64,000 nucleotides of DNA from Pleodorina starrii (GCA_030267565.1 BRXU01000019.1:1352501-1416500); one strand, 5' to 3'; positions 48,901 through 58,998 are shown, numbered from the stretch's first letter. Numbers and translations: made by a program. Notes: generated from the letters alone by a model not told the origin.

Positions 48901-50176
48901 GTCGCCAAGGGGACTGGCGCCGAAGCCACCGGAACGATTGCGGTGTCCGCCGCCGCCGCAGAGCTCCTGGGCGCCGTCGCCGTCGCCGCCACCAGCGGGC
49001 CGGCGGAAGCCAACCTGGCCAGCAGGCTCTGCAGCTGCTGCTGCAGCGCCGCCACGACGCCGTCGAGCCGCCGCCGTTCCGCCGCCGCCTCGTCGTCGAG
49101 CCGCTTGCGCTCCGCCGCCGCCTGCTCGTCCAACTGCTTCCGTACCGCCGCCGCTTCGTCATCCAAGCGCTTCCGCTGCGTCGCCGCCTGCTCGTCCAAC
49201 TGCTGCCGTACCGCGGCCGCCTGCGCATCCAACTGCTGCCGTACCGCCGTCGCCTCGTCATCCAAGCGCTTCCGCTGCGCCGCCGCCTGCTCGTTGACCT
49301 GCTGCCGCTTCGCTTCCGCCTCGTCGTCCAAGCGCTTTCGCGCGGCCGCCGCCTCCTCATCCAGGCGCTTCCGGTCCGCATCGGCCTCGCCCGAGGCCGC
49401 CGCCGCCAGCCGCTTCCGCTCCGCAGCGTCCTCGTCGTCCAATCGCGCGCGCTGCGCGGCGGCATTATCGTCCAAGCGCTTCCGCGCGGCTGCTGCCTGC
49501 TCGTCCAACCGCCTCCGTTCCTGCTCCGCCGCCTCATCCAGCCGCTTGCGATCCGCGGCCGCGGCGGCCTCGAGACTGCGCTTGTGTTCCTCCTTCTCCT
49601 GCTGCAGCTGCTGCCTCAGCCGGGAGGCATCCTCCGCCGGCTGCGAGGCCTGCGCGGCCTCAACGACGGGGACCTGCGGCAGCCACGCAAGGAGGATGAC
49701 AAGTTGACAGCCCAGGCACGGCGATGCGAGGCGGCGATTTCGGCGGACGGAGAATGGTACAGGATGTGTTGGGTGGGGTCGGGTGAGGAGGTTGTCAACA
49801 TGCACCTCTTCTGAGCACACGATGCGATGGGCGTGCGTGGGTTTGGGTTTGAGAGCGAACAGAGGAGGCTGGGAGAGGCCTGCGCGGCGCCGCTCAATGT
49901 TGCCCCATGCTGCGTCGGAAACACGCCTAGCCCAGCGAAACAACAAGAAGTAAACGGCAGGCGCGATCGTGCTTATGGTACAGTCGCGACATAATGTCGC
50001 GACAACATATATACAGGGCACGGAGGGCGCTTCGCTGGCCTAATTTGCAAACACGCGAGCAACATAGCAGTGCTTACCACCTGGTTATTGCGACCAGAAG
50101 GCTGCGCCTTAATCGCCCCCTTCGACTCCTGTTGCAATGCGGCAGGGTCCCGTATGGAACGAGCGAGTAGAAGCAT
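39942..50176 (-). CDS. Helical-repeat + HET/TIR-like + ten-ankyrin protein (NLR-like architecture)
   Basis: Fifteen exons, every one starting and ending in phase 0: 50078-50176 (ATG), 48660-49673, 47746-48060, 46634-47269, 45613-45969, 45167-45265, 44706-44804, 44041-44139, 43332-43433, 42951-43055, 42539-42643, 41964-42059, 41268-41369, 40751-40849, 39942-40055 (TGA); about 1,146 residues. Residues about 74-240 are 11-residue helical repeats (RKRLDDEAAAV type). Residues about 372-688 carry LILSWRW, YVWIDWCCVPQ and EYFTRVWTLAERM, resembling fungal HET and related TIR-like domains. A helical linker (689-807) leads to ten ankyrin repeats of 32-35 residues, nearly one per exon, for example GGRTPLHSAVLAEQEGVV; the last is truncated. 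There is no NB-ARC/NACHT ATPase and no signal peptide. HET-type proteins in fungi act in non-self recognition; such a role here is inference. The intron after 46634 has a GC donor, or an in-frame GT 24 bases earlier. Confidence 0.85.
40132..40180 (+). repeat. Copy of dispersed repeat A in the last intron of the ankyrin gene
   Basis: AAAACAGAAGATACCGCAGC, then GAAGGGACGGAGAAGGCGTT and AGCGAACGG. It is antisense to the host gene and very close to the 27496 copy. Confidence 0.7.
41743..41786 (-). repeat. Copy of dispersed repeat A (minus orientation)
   Basis: Read on the minus strand it contains GAAGAAGATACCGCAGCGAA then GGGACGGAGACGG. It is in sense orientation within an ankyrin-gene intron, next to the GTGAG array. 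Confidence 0.7.
41820..41940. repeat. (GTGAG)n microsatellite in an ankyrin-gene intron
   Basis: About 22 pentamer units with one GTGAGACGAGTT interruption near 41895. The unit is the same as at 31614-31680. Confidence 0.9.
42421..42528. repeat. (CCCCCT)n microsatellite in an ankyrin-gene intron
   Basis: About 18 perfect hexamers end roughly ten bases from the start of the exon at 42539-42643, next to the splice donor on the minus strand. They give rise to a false Leu-Pro repeat frame. Confidence 0.9.
44161..44215 (+). repeat. Copy of dispersed repeat B
   Basis: TTATCGACGTATAGGCCGGA, then GCCCGTGAGCGGTAATGTAA. The copies at 22622, 31506 and 40507 are recognisably related. This copy is antisense to its host gene. 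Confidence 0.55.
44230..44322. repeat. (CCACCT)n microsatellite in an ankyrin-gene intron
   Basis: About 15 perfect hexamers, 14 bases after repeat B in the intron between ankyrin exons 44041-44139 and 44706-44804. Confidence 0.9.
44855..44932. repeat. (GGGTT)n microsatellite in an ankyrin-gene intron
   Basis: About 15 pentamers with one GGGCT variant. It lies just 5' (in transcript sense) of the exon at 44706-44804. Confidence 0.9.
45983..46076. repeat. (GGGTAA)n microsatellite in an ankyrin-gene intron
   Basis: About 15 perfect hexamers next to the acceptor of exon 45613-45969. The unit resembles but is not the algal telomere repeat. Confidence 0.9.
46391..46485. repeat. (CCCCTCTCCCCT)n minisatellite in the same intron
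   Basis: About eight copies of a 12-bp pyrimidine unit. Degenerate minus-strand fragments of repeat A follow at 46497-46525 and 46562-46582. Confidence 0.85.
49070..49565 (-). repeat. In-frame 33-bp coding repeats (11-residue helical units)
   Basis: The exon encodes about 15 consecutive 11-residue units with consensus R-[KQR]-[RQ]-L-D-[DE]-[EQ]-A-A-A-[VEAQ]. One four-residue insertion (GEAD) interrupts the series. Eleven-residue periodicity, rather than seven, fits a right-handed hendecad coiled coil or a long amphipathic helix of LEA/apolipoprotein type. Confidence 0.8.
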
Positions 50177-51529
50177 TCCAGCCGGACAGCCAGCAACACA
50201 ATATTTTGCATACCGTAGATCCCGCGCCGCCCATGATATAATAGCGTTAGTCGCTGGGCTGCAAGTTGAGCAAGCTTATGGCATATGTGCACTTGAGCCT
50301 GGACGACCGAAGCGCATCCAAACAAACTACAAATATAATGTGGAATGAGCTATAGGATGCGTTTCGACACGCAAAAGGCGGTGCCTTCCACAACTCGCAA
50401 GGCCGCTGCTGGGAGCCGCTGCTGTCAAATGCGATGGCCGCTCGTTCCGTGCACCGTCGCACAAAGTCTAATGTCTGTTCGAACAAAATGTAGTCGTTAT
50501 AAGTTGCACAAAGGTGAAACGCGTAAGCGGATACGCAAGGGTGCGGGTTACATTAGTAGTACGGTTAGCCTACAGGACTTCGGAAGACATCACCCCTTTC
50601 GCTGTCCAAAAAAGTCAAGCTCATGCCTAATACTAAATGCTGATTATTACGTTATGTCGAACACGGCCATTGCGTGCAGTCAAACTTATGGGCGGTGCGT
50701 GTCACTGCGTGTCAGCGGCGTGTCCACAGCACCCATTCTGGTTAGTAGGAATGGGGAGGTGGTTTGCGTCCGTCAGGGCCCCCCGACTGAGGCGTAAGAA
50801 ACAGGCATCGGCCTTTTGTTGTGGATCGCTGGTTGGCACATGCCTTCCCTGGGTGCAGCCCATGGGTTACTGTCAGGCCAGCGAACGGGCCTGGGGGTCG
50901 ATTTCGGGTACCCGATAGGGCCGATACACGTGCCGTGTTACGGCGACATGTAACCGATCCTCGTTAACCTTTGGTACTAACGAGAATCTGTTTCCGGGGC
51001 ACTGAGAATTGGATACCTGAGGCGGGTGAGGGTAAATCCTATGGGCTATGGCCGGTCGGAAGAATCCTAAGCCCGGTCGCGGGAATCCGATAGGGGAAAC
51101 CGCATATCCGTTGAATGCCACGAGGTACTACATAACGTCATGCATCCATATATGACAAACCGTACATTTAGGACCCGTAATAACTTGGACTCTGCGTGCG
51201 AGTATGGTGACATTGAGCAAGCAATCAAGCAACATGATCCCTGGCTGGCACCACTGCCCTGCCTCGCATGGCCCCCTGTGCCCCCCTGGCGATGCGCCAG
51301 TCCGGCCCGCAGCTGCTCAGCCCCGCCGTGGAGGGGGTGGTGTCCGTGCTGCAGGTTGGGGCTGTGGAGGACGGCGGCCGATTGCGGCTCCATCAGGTCG
51401 GCCCGCAATGAACAGCACTACTGGTGCTTGCTTGGTTGGCATGCATACGTGCATACGTATGTATGAGGCAGCTTGGCAGGCCAGCGCAGTGTGGAGGGCA
51501 GCGTGCGTATTGGTTCGCTGGATGGCCGG
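50177..51529. other. Upstream flank of the ankyrin gene; no gene established
   Basis: It should hold the minus-strand promoter. Locally AT-rich DNA occurs at 50220-50345 (CATGATATAATAGCG). A 150-codon plus-strand frame at 50345-50797 has no motif, splice or codon-bias support. GC content drops here and stays lower to the right edge. Confidence 0.35.
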
Positions 51530-52159
51530 CTGGCTCCCTGCCCGCCTAGCTGTATGTCTGTCTGTCTGGCTGGGCTGGCCGGCGGCTGGGAAGCGCACGG
51601 CGTATATATTCCTGCACCGGATCGGCTGATGATCTAACCACACGTGATGTCCGCGCGTGCACTATCTGTGCCCAACTGTGATGACGATAGATGCGTTGGC
51701 GTGATCGGTGGTACCATGGCTCCCTAATGCAAGGTATCGGCCGGGCGAGGGGGGGACGACGGCTCGCTCCCGGGCTACCGCTTATTAATTGTGCGTGAAG
51801 CAGTGAAGGTCGTTGCGCGGTGCAATCTGATTGTTGGGTGGGGCGGAAGACCAGCAGGCGCTGCTTGTAATCTTGGTCAACGCTGTTTGGCATGTACAGC
51901 AGCAGTACGGCAAGTTGCCCGCCGTCCCGATTCATCGCAACTTGCACATCATAGTCGTGTAACAGTGGACAGCAATTTCCAGTGATTTCCAGCGATTTTC
52001 AGCGAGTGCACTTATCTCCGTTGTACAGCAGATAAAGGCTATCCATGCACGCAGACGGCTCGTATAGTGGAGCGCTCAATCCAAGAGGTCGGCGTTTACT
52101 GGCAGAAGGACCACCAGTCAACACAGAAAGCCCACTTTGCACCGCGTCCGGTGATGTTG
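51530..52159. repeat. Dispersed direct repeat, copy 1 (about 630 bp)
   Basis: It aligns nearly end to end with 61428-62073, with scattered substitutions and small indels. Both copies contain GAAGCGCACGGCGTATATAT and GTGTAACAGTGGACAGCAAT. A minus-strand frame (GQLAVLLLYM, then NSVDQDY) is preserved in both, hinting at a coding origin. Probably fragments of an unidentified mobile element. Confidence 0.8.
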
Positions 52160-53136
52160 TCCGCGGCTGCATTGATGCACACCTTCTCCCTCCATCTAAC
52201 GGAGTACACCAGTAGCGTAGCCATTACCGGTATGGCCGAGGCGTGTGCCATCGGTGTTCACTTCGACACCACCTCTGCAGTCGTCCGTCCCCTGTACCCT
52301 GGCGACAAGAAGCCGCTCGTACAGATCGCCTGCCTCCCCGACTGTCCAGAGCCACGCATGGAGCCCGCCCCCAGGTACGTTTGTGGGCCGAGGTACACCA
52401 GTCGGTGTTTGATATACGGTACTTTGCCCGACTCCTGCCAAGTTCGGCCGCTTGTAGCACCTCCCCCCCTCCCCGTGGTCTCACTCATTTCCGCGGGTTT
52501 TCTTTCACCACTCTGCACACTCATCCCGCCATGCCGCCAACCCCCTGCCGCCCCCCACGCCCATGTCAGGCGCCTGCAGCCGTCCGTGCGGCGACCCGAT
52601 GGCCTATCTGGAGGACGCGGTGGACGGTCTGGTGAAGCCGCCGACGGACACGGGGCCTGCTCATACAATGTGGAGCGCGATCCCTGCCATCGCCGTGATC
52701 GGCGTCGCTGAGGCTGCCACACAGGAGCACACCCTGAACTTCGTCAAGCGCACAATGGAGGGCTTTGGCGCCGTGGATGGTAAGTTCACGACCAGGAAAT
52801 GCATCTATGTTGAGCGAAGTGGATGCAACGGCCCCCATGACCACGGCCCACGTTGACGAAGACGGCGACTCCAGTGATGTAGAAAGCGCTGACGGCCTGG
52901 ACTTGGGAGGTCCACGGTGCTGCTGCACGGCAGGTCACCACCACCCTTCGGCATCGAGGTATTTGGTCAGGTGCCGATACCCATACTGGCTGGCCCAGAT
53001 GGGAAGGCACGGACGCACCTCAAGGGCTACGGAATGAGCGGAGATGAGTGGACGAATGGCTACGGCAGCGAGCTTGTGAACATCACGCTGATTTCCGAAA
53101 TCACGGTGGTGATCTGGGACGACACCCAGCAGCTCG
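52157..53136 (+). pseudogene. Gene fragment in the left palindrome arm, function unknown
   Basis: The frame VAITGMAEACAIGVHFDTTS...CLPDCPEPRMEP ends at a GTACGT donor (about 52376). It joins in phase to an exon at 52580-52779 (SRPCGDPMAYLEDAVDG to MEGFGAVDG, donor GTAAGT). A third segment, 52917-53136 (PPPFGIEVFGQVPIPIL to TVVIWDDTQQL), then runs into the palindrome centre. Phase into the third segment does not work. The protein family is not recognised. Confidence 0.45.
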
Positions 53137-54092
53137 GCTTTGTGGTCGTTGTCGAGCTGCTGGGTGTCGTCCCAGATCACCACCGTGATTTCGGAAATCA
53201 GCGTGATGTTCACAAGCTCGCTGCCGTAGCCATTCGTCCACTCATCTCCGCTCATTCCGTAGCCCTTGAGGTGCGTCCGTGCCTTCCCATCTGGGCCAGC
53301 CAGTATGGGTATCGGCACCTGACCAAATACCTCGATGCCGAAGGGTGGTGGTGACCTGCCGTGCAGCAGCACCGTGGACCTCCCAAGTCCAGGCCGTCAG
53401 CGCTTTCTACATCACTGGAGTCGCCGTCTTCGTCAACGTGGGCCGTGGTCATGGGGGCCGTTGCATCCACTTCGCTCAACATAGATGCATTTCCTGGTCG
53501 TGAACTTACCATCCACGGCGCCAAAGCCCTCCATTGTGCGCTTGACGAAGTTCAGGGTGTGCTCCTGTGTGGCAGCCTCAGCGACGCCGATCACGGCGAT
53601 GGCAGGGATCGCGCTCCACATTGTATGAGCAGGCCCCGTGTCCGTCGGCGGCTTCACCAGACCGTCCACCGCGTCCTCCAGATAGGCCATCGGGTCGCCG
53701 CACGGACGGCTGCAGGCGCCTGACATGGGCGTGGGGGGTGGCAGGGGGTTGGCGGCATGGCGGGATGAGTGTGCAGAGTGGTGAAAGAAACCCGCGGAAA
53801 TGAGTGAGACCACGGGGAGGGGGGGGTGCTACAAGCGGCCGGACTTGGCAGAGTCGGGCAAAGTACCGTATATCCAACGCCGACTGGTGTACCTTGGCCC
53901 ACAAACGTATCTGGGGGCTCCATGCGTGGCTCTGGACAGTCGGGGATGCAGGCGATCTGTACGAGCGGCTTCTTGTTGCCAGGGTACAGGGGATGGACGA
54001 CTGCAGAGGTGGTGTCAAAGTCAACACCGATGGCACACGCCTCGGCCATACCGGTAATAGCTAAGCTACTGGCGTACTCCATTAGATCCGCA
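52187..54092. repeat. 1.9-kb near-perfect palindrome (two ~950-bp arms, 16-bp spacer)
   Basis: The arms are 52187-53136 and 53153-54092 around a 16-base spacer (53137-53152). The inner several hundred bases appear identical: frames starting at 52917 (+) and 53372 (-) read the same, as do 52566-52928 (-) and 53361-53723 (+). The outer part carries substitutions and about 10 bp of indels. The left end lies 27 bases after direct repeat copy 1. A transcript through it would fold into a long hairpin. Confidence 0.9.
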
Positions 54093-54185
54093 CGCCCACC
54101 AAGGGGTCGGAATACCGGACATACAGCGCGTCCTCGGCGCCCTGCTTAATCAACCTGGCCTGGGGGGAATGGGAGGGGGTTTGTT
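53153..54185 (-). pseudogene. Mirror copy of the same gene fragment in the right arm
   Basis: It encodes the same segments on the minus strand, with substitutions such as H/D, R/H and D/N in the outermost exon. The splice donor after RMEP, GTACGT in the left arm, reads ATACGT here, so this copy cannot splice the same way. Outside the palindrome a further exon-like stretch (ARLIKQGAEDALYVRYSDPL, acceptor near 54160) extends it, but a frameshift separates the two. The right side therefore keeps more of the original gene. Confidence 0.4.
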
Positions 54186-54867
54186 GGCGAAGGAGTCAGT
54201 GCAGACGGATGCAGAGCGATTTGGAAAGGTATGCCGCGAGTAGTAACAAGCCTCTTTGGTGCAGGTATTATGGTGGTGGGGGGGTGGTCACATACACTCC
54301 TGACACGGGCCTCACCCTCGGCGTGTCCAGGACTTGCCCAGACTTGCAAGAGATATGAAGCCCTGGACGGTGGCAACGTTGGCCTGCAGCAACGACCGGG
54401 TGTGCGGGCCAACCTATGCATTGACAGTGTCCAACACAGAGGATTGACGACTTGAAGGAAACAGCGTTGCTTTCCGTTTCCATACTGGCATGCTCACCCG
54501 CCCGAAATGGCGCTGGCGCTGGGGTGGGGTTACACGATGCTCAGAAAGAGTTAATCTACGAGGCGTTGACTTCATTATTTTGTGGTGCTTTACGGAAAAT
54601 TTTCACTGCGGAAAATAGTTGATGTACCGTATTCTCTCCCGGAAAGGCGGGACGAAGCAAAACACAAGTGCCTACAAAACGGTTAGCATGATATACATGC
54701 ACTAAAATTAATAAGTTTGCCTGTGCAAACGGAAGATGCGCGCTCGAGTCCTGGAGACAATCGGTACCTTCCGCAAGCATACGCAAGTATACGCAAGTAC
54801 ACCTTAGTGGAGAGCGCAGAGACGCAGGGTGTGAAACAAAGTGCGAATGGTGGCTATTATGATAAGG
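54186..54867. other. Short stretch between palindrome and transposon; nothing identified
   Basis: No gene, repeat or RNA was recognised. It becomes AT-richer from about 54570 onward. Confidence 0.3.
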
Positions 54868-55697
54868 AATAGGGGTGTTTTATGGGCCCGAAACCTTTCC
54901 GGAAGCTACGTGTTTCTATGGGGATGCTCGTCCCACCGTAGCGTAGAAAAAATTTCTACTGAGCTACGGCGAGTTCGGCCCGTAGTATAGTAGAAAGCCG
55001 TAGAATGGAGCTAGTGGAGCTAGTGGAGCGAGCTTATTACTGCAACTTTACCGCTTCCTTGGCAACCGACGTACTCGGAAAAAAGCGGGCTTTTCCCTAG
55101 GTTCACAAGGAGCGGCTTGTTAGCATGGAAATGTGCAATCCTCAGAGGCATTCGTAGATGTCTTGCTTTATACTAGAAGTTATCAAGTCATAACATATAA
55201 GCCTCTCATGCGAGGGCGCGTTTGTAAGCCATCACTAGACCATGAACAACTGGGGTTCCTTTTCGTTGAACGCGCCGCATCAGAATGTCAATCTCGGACT
55301 TCTGGGACAAGGTGGCATGTCGGGTACGAATGAGTTTGGCAGCCAGGCGGGGCCGCCAACGTTTGTGGGAGCCATCCTTAAATCGGCGTGGGTTCGAGGT
55401 GCCCAAAGCTCTAACGGACTGTCCTAATTTTATGATACAATAACATAAGATTTCTTCTAGCAATACCGGTAGGTGCAAAATGTATTGATTCCACAATAGG
55501 CCCATTTCTATGGCTTTTGACGAGCATTGGTTTCGGTAGTACAAAAAAGCAGGACATTTCTATGGGCGTCTGAGACCAAGCGAAATCAGTACTTCACTTC
55601 CGTTGTTCTTCTGAACTTGTTAATATTACATGCCACAAAAGCCTGCACGAAGCGTTAACAATCTCAGCCTCTAGGGCCACGTCCAACTCTACCCCAT

Positions 55698-56309
55698 ATG
55701 GACACGCCTATGAATGGCGATTTCACGGATGAAGAACTATCTGAGATTTATGAGTTGTATGGTCGGATGTGCCTGGCGTTCCTGGTCATGTGGAACGTCT
55801 CCAAGTGGCACATGCTCATGTTGACACTTGCTGTCGGTGTCTTTGTCGCATTGCACATCGTCAACACCAGCCATGACGACGCTGGATCCGATGACGGTGA
55901 CTCTGATGATGACAGCGATGGAGCCGTGGTTGTTCGCCGCCGCCCCCTGTACGCAGCACCTCCTCCGTACGCTGCCGCGCCGGTGGGAGGCCAAGTGCCG
56001 CCGCCGCCGCCGCCGCCGCCGGCGGCAGCGGCAGCGGCGTCCGCGGCGCAGCACGTGTACGCAGCACCTCCTCCGTACGCTGCCGCGCCGGTGGGAGGCC
56101 AAGTGCCGCAGCCGCCGCCGCCTGGAGGCTACGTTGCCGAGTACGTGCCTAGCACACCACCGGACGCCGCGGACCCTTTGTTGGATGACAACCTGCAACC
56201 CCCTGAGTCACCCCCATATCCGCCGCCGCCGTCATGTTGTTGGCGCGCCCAGCGTTTTCCGCCTCAGCCATCAGCCATCCGTACTCCGTCTCCTCATATG
56301 CATCCTTGA
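55698..56309 (+). CDS. Transposon frame: hydrophobic N-terminus plus proline-rich tail
   Basis: 203 residues, ATG at 55698. The N-terminus (DEELSEIYELYGRMCLAFLV) leads into a hydrophobic segment (MLMLTLAVGVFVALHIV), a strongly acidic stretch, and then the same APPPYAAAPVGGQV repeats as the opposite-strand gene. The tail lies in the left arm of an inverted duplication, so only residues 1 to about 80 are unique. It may be the first exon of a broken transposon gene fused to duplicated DNA. Function unknown. Confidence 0.4.
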   Translation: MDTPMNGDFTDEELSEIYELYGRMCLAFLVMWNVSKWHMLMLTLAVGVFVALHIVNTSHDDAGSDDGDSDDDSDGAVVVRRRPLYAAPPPYAAAPVGGQVPPPPPPPPAAAAAASAAQHVYAAPPPYAAAPVGGQVPQPPPPGGYVAEYVPSTPPDAADPLLDDNLQPPESPPYPPPPSCCWRAQRFPPQPSAIRTPSPHMHP

Positions 56310-56640
56310 ATTCAGGGGGCGGCGGATATGGGGGTGACTCAGGGGGTTGCAGGTTGTCATCCAACAAAGGGTCCGCGGCGTCCGGTGGTGTGCTAGGCAC
56401 GTACTCGGCAACGTAGCCTCCTGGCGGCGGCGGCTGCGGCACTTGGCCTCCCACCGGCGCGGCAGCGTACGGAGGAGGTGCTGCGTACACGTGCTGCGCC
56501 GCGGACGCCGCTGCCGCTGCCGCCGGCGGCGGCTGCGGCTGCGGCACTTGGCCTCCCACCGGCGCGGCAGCGTACGGAGGAGGTGCTGTGTACACGTGCT
56601 GCGCCGCGGACGCCTCTGCCGCTGCCGCCGGTCGTGGAGG
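55935..56640. repeat. Inverted duplication of the proline-rich exon
   Basis: The left arm (55935-56230) and right arm (56315-56640) are reverse complements around position 56272.5, with a spacer of about 84 bases. The right arm holds the minus-strand gene's tail; the left arm gives the plus-strand frame its tail. Within each arm a unit of about 35 codons (ASAAQHVY...PVGGQVP) is itself partly tandem. Confidence 0.85.
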
Positions 56641-58734
56641 AATGACCTGCCAGCCGTGAGCAGCAAACACCTCGGCCATCTGCTGTAAACCAACGGGGGG
56701 GGGGGGGCACAGGGCACAGCCGCTGCTTCAGGAGAGCTCCAGTGTTTCCTATCTCAGTGGCCGCTTGAAATAGGAACCCCATCATGGAGTGGTTCAAGTC
56801 CATCATGGGGCGAATGAAGGCTGCCGCTAATGCCTTCATCTTGCGAACTTCCTTGTCCTCGGAGTCGCTGTCCTGGTTGCTGCTGGCCGCTGATCCCCCC
56901 CTTGGCTTCTTGGTGACTTCCTGTAAGCATCAATGGACAGTCAAGGATTGTGTTACTTCTGGTGTTTACGAGGCAAGCGGATAAGCGGTGAGGGAGGGAA
57001 AATGCAGGAAAGGGTAAGGAAGGCGGACAAAGGGATGGCAAAGGGATGGCAAAGGGATGGCAAGAAGCACTGACGGATCCACAATGAAGGAATCTTACCC
57101 ACCTCCTTCTCAGCGGTGAGGTCCACAGCATCAACACCACCACCGGCGCTCACAGTGGGTACGGCGCCTTGCGCATTGCTGTCCCCTGCCCCCTGTGAAG
57201 CACACGTCAAATGACAGGCAGGATAGGTGTCAATTTAGGCAACGAAGGCAATTCGGATGTTACAAACGTTTTGTGAGCCCAGCCCAGTACAGCACAGGAA
57301 GCAAAAAAGGTCTTACCTTCTGCGATGAGGTTGCCACCTTCAGCCCAAAACCCCCAACAGTCGTGACGTCAACCGGCTCCACGGCGTTGTTGTGCTTGCC
57401 CACGCGGCAAACCTCCTCGAAAACCTTCTCACTGATGAGCTTGTAGTCCTTGAAGCCGCGCGGATCCGCCCAGTTCTTCCGGTCATCCTCGGATAACTGC
57501 CACCACGGCGCCCCATTCCCAGTGGACTTCTTCTGGTACGCAAGGACCACCCGTGCGGACTTCAAGAGCGTGTCGTACATGAGCGTGTCGTACATTGCAG
57601 GCGTTACCCGACCGAGCAAGCAGGCCGCTCAACCTGTTGGACACAAGGGTGGACGGCAAGGGAGGGAAGGGAAGGGAAGGGAAGGGTGACAACGGGTTGA
57701 CAAAGGGATGGCAAGAAACAGGGACACCGCGCACGAACGCAAACACCAAGCGATTGTTATAAGCAGGGATAGATCCTATTTACAACGTACTCGGCAGTTC
57801 TCAGGGCAATGGCGTCCCAGTTCATGTTGTTGCCGTTCAGCGTGTTTTGCCGGAACGAAATGGCCTCGGCCTTGAGCTGCGCCTCGTACACGTGCAGCAT
57901 GACCAGCATCTCCCGGTCCGCCCAGCCGCGACTGGCCCCCCTGTCGCTGCCACCCGCGCTTTCGGCATCGTCGTTTACGTCGATGCTTCCAGCGCCGGCT
58001 GAGGCGGAAGGCTGCGCCTTCTGGCTTTTGCGGCCCGTCGACCCGCCTGAGGCGCCACAGCTACCAGAGCTAGCCGCGCCTGACTGGGACTTCCGTTGCT
58101 GCCTCTCCCGCTTCTGCTTGGCTGTCCCCTCAGCCTGAGCCGCAACCGCCGCCGCAGTTCCCGGGTGAAGGGAGGGCTTAGCAGCAGCCATAGCTCGAGC
58201 AGCGTCAGCTTGTGTGGCAGCAGTATGTGTGGCGCTGGCTCGGGCCTGGGCGGCAAGCTGCTGAAGCAGCACCTGAGTGTGCAGCGCCTGCAGTGCCTGC
58301 ACTGCCTGCGGGTTTAGTTGACCCTGCGGCTGCTGGACCGCTTGCTGGTGAGCGCTAGGAGCTCCTTGCTGGGCTGCCTGATGGTACGAGGCGAAGATAT
58401 GCGAAGGCGAGTGTATGCCGGCCCCACATTGAAGGCCCAGACCAGAACCCGCTACGTTGCCTTGCGGCGTGGCGAGTGCGTGTCCCGGCGCAGCAGACAG
58501 ACCCGGTGCACCGTGAAGCCCAAACAGGCTATTGGCGTATTGAAGCTGTCCGTGCGAAACCGCAGCAGCAGGGTTGGGGCCGGTGGATACCGGGACTCCG
58601 ACACCATGCCGTGCGGCAGCGGCAAGGGCGGCGGCCAATCCTGAAGCAGCCGGAGTGCCAGCCCCATGGCTAATCTGAGTCTGATTAAGCGTCTGATCAG
58701 GGGTGCCAGTGGAGTTCAAGTTAGGCAGCGACAT
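56149..58734 (-). CDS. Myb/SANT-like DNA-binding protein of the transposon
   Basis: Likely exons: 57784-58734 (ATG at 58734), 57317-57627, 57103-57192, about 56708-56920, and a proline-rich end to 56149. The first exon is Gln/Ala/His-rich. It ends in WADREMLVMLHVYEAQ...NMNWDAIALRTAEYV, the start of a trihelix/MADF-type Myb domain. The second continues it (LLKSARVVLAYQKKSTGNGA, then PWWQLSEDDRKNW). Exon 4 has a helical MMDLNHSMMGFL segment. In Harbinger elements such a protein recruits the transposase to the ends. The exon 1-2 junction does not fit in phase. Exon 4 reaches the tail across a run of 13 C (56695-56707), so either a frame error or an unusual splice is involved. The last ~30 codons run back into duplicated DNA. 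Confidence 0.6.
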
Positions 58735-58998
58735 GCCTCTAGATTTCAGGCTCCAAGCCTAGTACTTACTGACTACCTAGAGCTCAAACATTATACTTTC
58801 TAACAAAGTCATAGACATATTGTAAGATGCTAGGTAGATGGACTATGTGTTGAACATCACGGCTCTTCAAGGGACTGACACCGTTCGAACCGTTCGAAAG
58901 CCAATCACGCACACGCCGCGTATGCCTAACATCAAACTTGCAAATGTGCATTTGGCTCCACTAGCTCCACTTCTAACTTACTCCAAACTACAATAACG

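Noticed and set aside
52917..53372. Two frames crossing the palindrome centre
   Set aside because: They read from one arm into the reverse complement of the other; the second half is antisense and not a real protein.
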